Assembly: GCA_964355365.1 (NCBI GenBank)
Contig: CAYHEX010000050.1
Span: forward strand, 1-17,839
Direction: 5' to 3'
Length of the DNA: 17,839 bases
DNA from: SCUN01 sp964355365
GTDB lineage: Bacteria; Acidobacteriota; Vicinamibacteria; Vicinamibacterales; SCN-69-37
The position numbers and the translations under genes were made by a program. The notes under the pieces are model-generated. The model saw nothing but the letters and a program-made list of their open reading frames with translations, searched no databases and was not told the DNA's origin. This document shows positions 14,848 through 17,839 of the stretch, one piece after another (the stretch's first letter is position 1; each line of letters begins with the position of its first letter).

Positions 14848-15216
14848 ATGCGACGAGGATGGTTCTTGATAGCGATGCTGTTGGTCTTGTCGATATCACC
14901 TGCGGCTTTTCAAATGCCGGGCACTCACATCAACGCGCTGGAACCTGCCACATCGTCGGAATTGACGCTGCCGACCGATGTCGTCCTTGGCAACTGCATG
15001 CTTCAGGCCGGCGTGTATCTAGTCTCGTGTGATCGCGAACTGGTGACCTTCCGACTCAAGTCCACCAAGGCGGAAGTGCTGACGCTCCCGTGCCGAGGCA
15101 GCGTCACGAAAGAGAAAGCCAAACTGACTCGAGCCGTATACGAGCAGCAGCCGTCTGGTGTCATCGTGCTGGACAAGCTGTATCTGAAGGGCAACAACGT
15201 CGAGCACATCTTCTGA
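14848..15216 (+). CDS. Small secreted protein, function unknown
   Basis: A 122-residue protein with signal peptide MRRGWFLIAMLLVLSISPAAFQ and a compact, beta-rich mature domain of about 100 residues. I do not recognise a named family. The pattern (LPTDVVLGNCMLQAGVYLVSC, then a strand with FRLKSTKAEVLTLPC, then GVIVLDKLYLKGNNVEHIF) resembles small acidobacterial exported proteins with an AG-x-Y core strand. Three cysteines fall in the mature part, so one disulfide is possible. ATG 14848 is chosen because GAGGAGGG lies 6 nt upstream; an in-frame GTG at 14803 would overlap the sigma-54 promoter and add 15 residues before the signal peptide. It appears monocistronic, with a convergent symporter gene beyond a heptamer repeat. 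Confidence 0.75.
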   Translation: MRRGWFLIAMLLVLSISPAAFQMPGTHINALEPATSSELTLPTDVVLGNCMLQAGVYLVSCDRELVTFRLKSTKAEVLTLPCRGSVTKEKAKLTRAVYEQQPSGVIVLDKLYLKGNNVEHIF

Positions 15217-15224
15217 ACATCGTC

Positions 15225-15261
15225 GTCCCTGGTCCCTGGTCCCTGGTCCCTGGTCCCTGGT
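15225..15261. repeat. Heptanucleotide tandem repeat, five copies of GTCCCTG
   Basis: Five perfect head-to-tail copies of GTCCCTG occupy 15225-15259, with two bases of a sixth. They fill almost the whole 45-nt gap between two convergent genes (stops at 15216 and 15262-15264). On the minus strand it reads CAGGGAC repeats directly after the symporter stop. It may be a slippage-prone short tandem repeat or a dispersed intergenic element. No stem-loop terminator is visible in the same gap. Confidence 0.9.
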
Positions 15262-16692
15262 TCAAGGTACGGCGTGCGGACCTTGGACGAGGCTGACCGA
15301 TAGGGCCACCGCACTCGTCACCGTCGCGCCGACGAGCGCAAACCATGTGAAGCCGGCGGCGCCGGTCCACCAGATCCAACTGACCGTGATCGTGCCGACG
15401 GCCATGCCCGTCAGCATGGCGCCCGAGCGCACGCGCGTGCTGAGCACGCCCACGAGGAACGCCCCCAGCACCGGTCCCGCCGTCAGTGACAGCACGGACA
15501 AGCCGGAGTCGAGCAGGCTGCGATCAAGATACTGCGCGCCGAGTGCGACGCCCAGCTGCACGATGCCCCAGAACACCGTGAGTTGCTTCGACAGCCGGAG
15601 CAGGCTCGCATCGTCCGCATTCTTCTTCCAGTACTTCAGGTAGAAGTCGTTCACCGTCGTGGCGGCCATCGCGTTGATCGACGGCGACAGCGCCGCGGCG
15701 ACAATGGCCGCGATGATGAAGCCGATCAGTCCGTGCGGCAGGTGATCGACGATAAAGCGGGGGAGGATCGCGTCATTGCGCGGCAGCGCGGTCGCGAGCG
15801 GGAAGTGCTGGTGGTACGCGTAGAGCATCGCGCCGATCGTCAGAAAGAGCGTGAACTGCGCGAACACAATGAAGCCGCTGAGCACCAGACCGCGCGCGGC
15901 GCCCTTCGGTGAATCTGCTGAGAGCAGGCGCTGCACGAGGAACTGATCCGTGCCGTGTGTGGCCAGCGTGAGCGCGATGCCGCCGGCAACGCCGGCCCAC
16001 AGCGTGTAGATCGTCTTCGGATTGAGCGACAGGTCGATGACGGTGAACTTGCCCGCCGCGGTGCCGAGACGGACCACCTCGCCCCATCCGCCGGGAATCT
16101 GCCAGAGCAGCGCGAAGAACACGATCAGCGCGCCGGCGATGTAGATGAACATCTGCACCACGTCGGTCCAGATCACGGCCGCCGATCCGCCGCGCACCGT
16201 GTAGATGATCATGGCGATGCCCAGCACCAGCACGCAGGCATTGACCGGCACGCCTGTGACAATCGAGATGGCCAGCGCCGTCACGTAGAGACGAATGCCG
16301 TCGGCGAGCGAGCGCGTGACCAGAAACAGGCCGGCGGAGATCGAGTTGACCGAGGAGCCGAACCGCTGCTGCAGCAGTTGATACGACGTCACCATGGCGC
16401 CCCGGAAGTACCGCGGCAGGAACAGGGTGCTGACGATCATGCGGCCGATCACGTACCCGGCGGCCAGTTGCAGAAACGTCCAGTTGCCCGCGTACGCCGA
16501 CGCCGGCACGCCGATGAACGTGAGCGTGCTGGTTTCCGTGGCCACCACCGTGAAGCAGATGGCCCACCACGGCACCGATTGATCCGTCAGGAAGTAGCTC
16601 TTCGTGTTCTTCTGAAACTTCGCGAAGTGCGACCCGAACGCCGTCACCGCGAGCAGGTAGATCACGACGACGGCGTAGTCGAGTCCGTTCAC
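15262..16692 (-). CDS. Sodium:solute symporter (SSS/SLC5 family)
   Basis: A complete 476-residue inner-membrane protein with about 13 hydrophobic segments in the LeuT-type arrangement. Family marks include the N-terminal FLTDQSVPWWAICFTVVATE (a substrate and sodium-site helix), the GGSAAVIWTDVVQMFIYIAGA signature segment at about 168-188, ATHGTDQFLVQRLL (about 263-276) and FIIAAIVAAALSPSINAMAAT in the eighth core helix (about 325-345). The substrate could be a sugar, sialic acid, proline or other small solute, and sequence alone does not decide. It starts at GTG 16692, overlapping the stop of the preceding symporter gene as GTGA, so the two are translationally coupled. It ends 45 nt from the convergent small secreted-protein gene, with the heptamer repeat between. 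Confidence 0.9.
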   Translation of the reverse strand: MNGLDYAVVVIYLLAVTAFGSHFAKFQKNTKSYFLTDQSVPWWAICFTVVATETSTLTFIGVPASAYAGNWTFLQLAAGYVIGRMIVSTLFLPRYFRGAMVTSYQLLQQRFGSSVNSISAGLFLVTRSLADGIRLYVTALAISIVTGVPVNACVLVLGIAMIIYTVRGGSAAVIWTDVVQMFIYIAGALIVFFALLWQIPGGWGEVVRLGTAAGKFTVIDLSLNPKTIYTLWAGVAGGIALTLATHGTDQFLVQRLLSADSPKGAARGLVLSGFIVFAQFTLFLTIGAMLYAYHQHFPLATALPRNDAILPRFIVDHLPHGLIGFIIAAIVAAALSPSINAMAATTVNDFYLKYWKKNADDASLLRLSKQLTVFWGIVQLGVALGAQYLDRSLLDSGLSVLSLTAGPVLGAFLVGVLSTRVRSGAMLTGMAVGTITVSWIWWTGAAGFTWFALVGATVTSAVALSVSLVQGPHAVP

Positions 16693-17839
16693 GCGCGATC
16701 CGGCGTCGTGGCCCGCAGCGCCTTTGCGACGATCAGCGCGCTGGCGACAAAGACGACGGTCATCACCACGGCCTGTGTAGTGTGTCCGTAGAGGAACGCG
16801 CCGGTCGCGAAGAGCGACGACCAGATCATCGCGCAGCCCGCCGACCAGCCGAGCAGGGCCATCGGCACGTTGAGATGCGTCGAGGCTTCATCGGCGGCCG
16901 AGAGGTTCGCTTCGCGCCGAATGTCGGCCCAACCGGGCCCGGCGGGTTTCACCTTCCGATAGAACTCAACCAGGACCTTGCGGTCCGTCTGCGGCCCCAG
17001 GTACGCGGTCGCGACCCAGCACAGGGTGGTCACGGCCACCGTCAGCGGCAGCGCGACATGCGGACTGAAGTGCACGCCGTTCTTCGACGCGATCAGCAAG
17101 CCGATCGACACCAGAAGCGAACTCGTCATGGCCACCACTTCGCACCAGGCGTTGACGCGCCACCAGAACCAGCGCACGAGGTACAGCAACCCGGTGCCGG
17201 CGCCCACCTGCAGGATCACGTCGAACGTGTCCTTCGCAGAGTCCAGCAGATACACGGTGCCCGACGACGCGACGAAGAGGCCGACAGTGGCCACGCGGCC
17301 GGCGAAGACGTAGTGCTTCTCGCTGGCATCCGGCCTGATGAACCGGCGATAGAAGTCGTGCACGAGATACGACGCGCCCCAGTTGAGGTGCGTGAGGATC
17401 GTGGACGAGTTGGCGGCGATCAGGCCGCCGATCATCAGGCCGAAGAAGCCGGCGGGCATGAACTTCAACATCGCGGGATACGCGATGTCGTGACCCAGCA
17501 GTTTGGGGTCCAGGTTCGGAAACGCCGTCTGAATGTCGGCGAGATTCGGGAAGACCACGAGCGACGCGAGGGCCACGAGGATCCACGGCCACGGGCGCAG
17601 CACGTAATGCGCGACGTTGAAGAACAGCACGGCCTTGAGCGCGTCGTTCTCGGACTTCGAGGCCAGCATCCGCTGCGCGATGTAGCTGCCGCCGCCCGGT
17701 TCGCCGCCGGGGTACCACACGGCCCACCACTGGATCGCGACCGGCATCACGAAGATCGCCACGGCCAGATCCCAGTTGCTCGAAAAATCCGGCAGGAAGT
17801 TCATGTAGTTGAGACCGCCCGGGCCGCTCATGGCGGAGA
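16689..17839 (-). CDS. Second sodium:solute symporter (5' end outside window)
   Basis: The frame stays open to the window edge, so ATG 17831 is probably internal and this is the C-terminal part of about 383 residues of a larger SSS-family protein, typically about 570-620 residues. Recognisable core segments are WAVWYPGGEPGGGSYIAQRM followed by LASKSENDALKAVLFFNVAH and the core helix FFGLMIGGLIAANSSTILTH, which carries the sodium-site serine/threonine cluster. NWGASYLVHDFYRRF follows it. Several extra C-terminal helices follow, with a long polar loop at about 285-325. The membrane-spanning region before the first visible helix (about five helices) is missing. Its stop overlaps the GTG of the second symporter. 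It belongs to a different SSS subfamily from that gene, judging by its motifs, so they are not a recent duplication. Confidence 0.88.
   Translation of the reverse strand, partial: SAMSGPGGLNYMNFLPDFSSNWDLAVAIFVMPVAIQWWAVWYPGGEPGGGSYIAQRMLASKSENDALKAVLFFNVAHYVLRPWPWILVALASLVVFPNLADIQTAFPNLDPKLLGHDIAYPAMLKFMPAGFFGLMIGGLIAANSSTILTHLNWGASYLVHDFYRRFIRPDASEKHYVFAGRVATVGLFVASSGTVYLLDSAKDTFDVILQVGAGTGLLYLVRWFWWRVNAWCEVVAMTSSLLVSIGLLIASKNGVHFSPHVALPLTVAVTTLCWVATAYLGPQTDRKVLVEFYRKVKPAGPGWADIRREANLSAADEASTHLNVPMALLGWSAGCAMIWSSLFATGAFLYGHTTQAVVMTVVFVASALIVAKALRATTPDRA

Overview
The window looks like chromosomal DNA of a GC-rich Gram-negative bacterium. It encodes an outer-membrane porin, secreted proteins with Sec signal peptides, a secreted Asp-box/sortilin-type beta-propeller and a DUF885 protein. 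That mix, with the Ala/Gly-rich tail on the propeller protein, suggests Acidobacteriota (perhaps Vicinamibacteria). This is inference from gene content, because no rRNA or other marker gene is present. No tRNA, rRNA, CRISPR array, insertion sequence or phage gene was seen.

Layout, left to right. (1) 2-3027, plus strand: the 3' part of a hybrid sensor histidine kinase (HATPase-REC-REC-HPt), then after 11 nt a response regulator fused to a class III adenylate cyclase, so a phosphorelay probably feeds cAMP synthesis. (2) 3028-3264: a gap holding a possible minus-strand gene relic. (3) 3265-7162, plus strand: a secreted Asp-box propeller protein and a short secreted DUF885 putative metallohydrolase, 22 nt apart. 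(4) 12986 down to 7187, minus strand: five tightly packed genes, in transcription order an OprO/OprP-type porin, a CYTH triphosphate tunnel enzyme (NeuTTM-like), an SLC13/DASS transporter with an unusual C-terminal extension, a second and divergent CYTH-like protein, and an MgtC/DUF4010 membrane protein. Spacing is +32, +3, overlapping ATGA and +6 nt. (5) 13234-14788, plus strand: a secreted ConA-like protein and a nitrilase, 7 nt apart. (6) 14848-15216, plus strand: a small secreted protein behind a near-perfect sigma-54 promoter. (7) 15225-15261: a heptamer tandem repeat between convergent genes. (8) 17839 down to 15262, minus strand: two overlapping sodium:solute symporter genes, the upstream one cut by the window edge.

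The most interesting region is (4). A porin family known for phosphate/polyphosphate, a triphosphatase of the inorganic-tripolyphosphatase type, an anion transporter family that includes phosphate carriers, and a second CYTH-fold protein share one apparent transcript. I propose that it imports and breaks down short-chain polyphosphate or another polyanion. The substrate is not proven by sequence. The porin leader also carries a sigma-54-like element and a hairpin that would mask the Shine-Dalgarno sequence, which suggests regulation.
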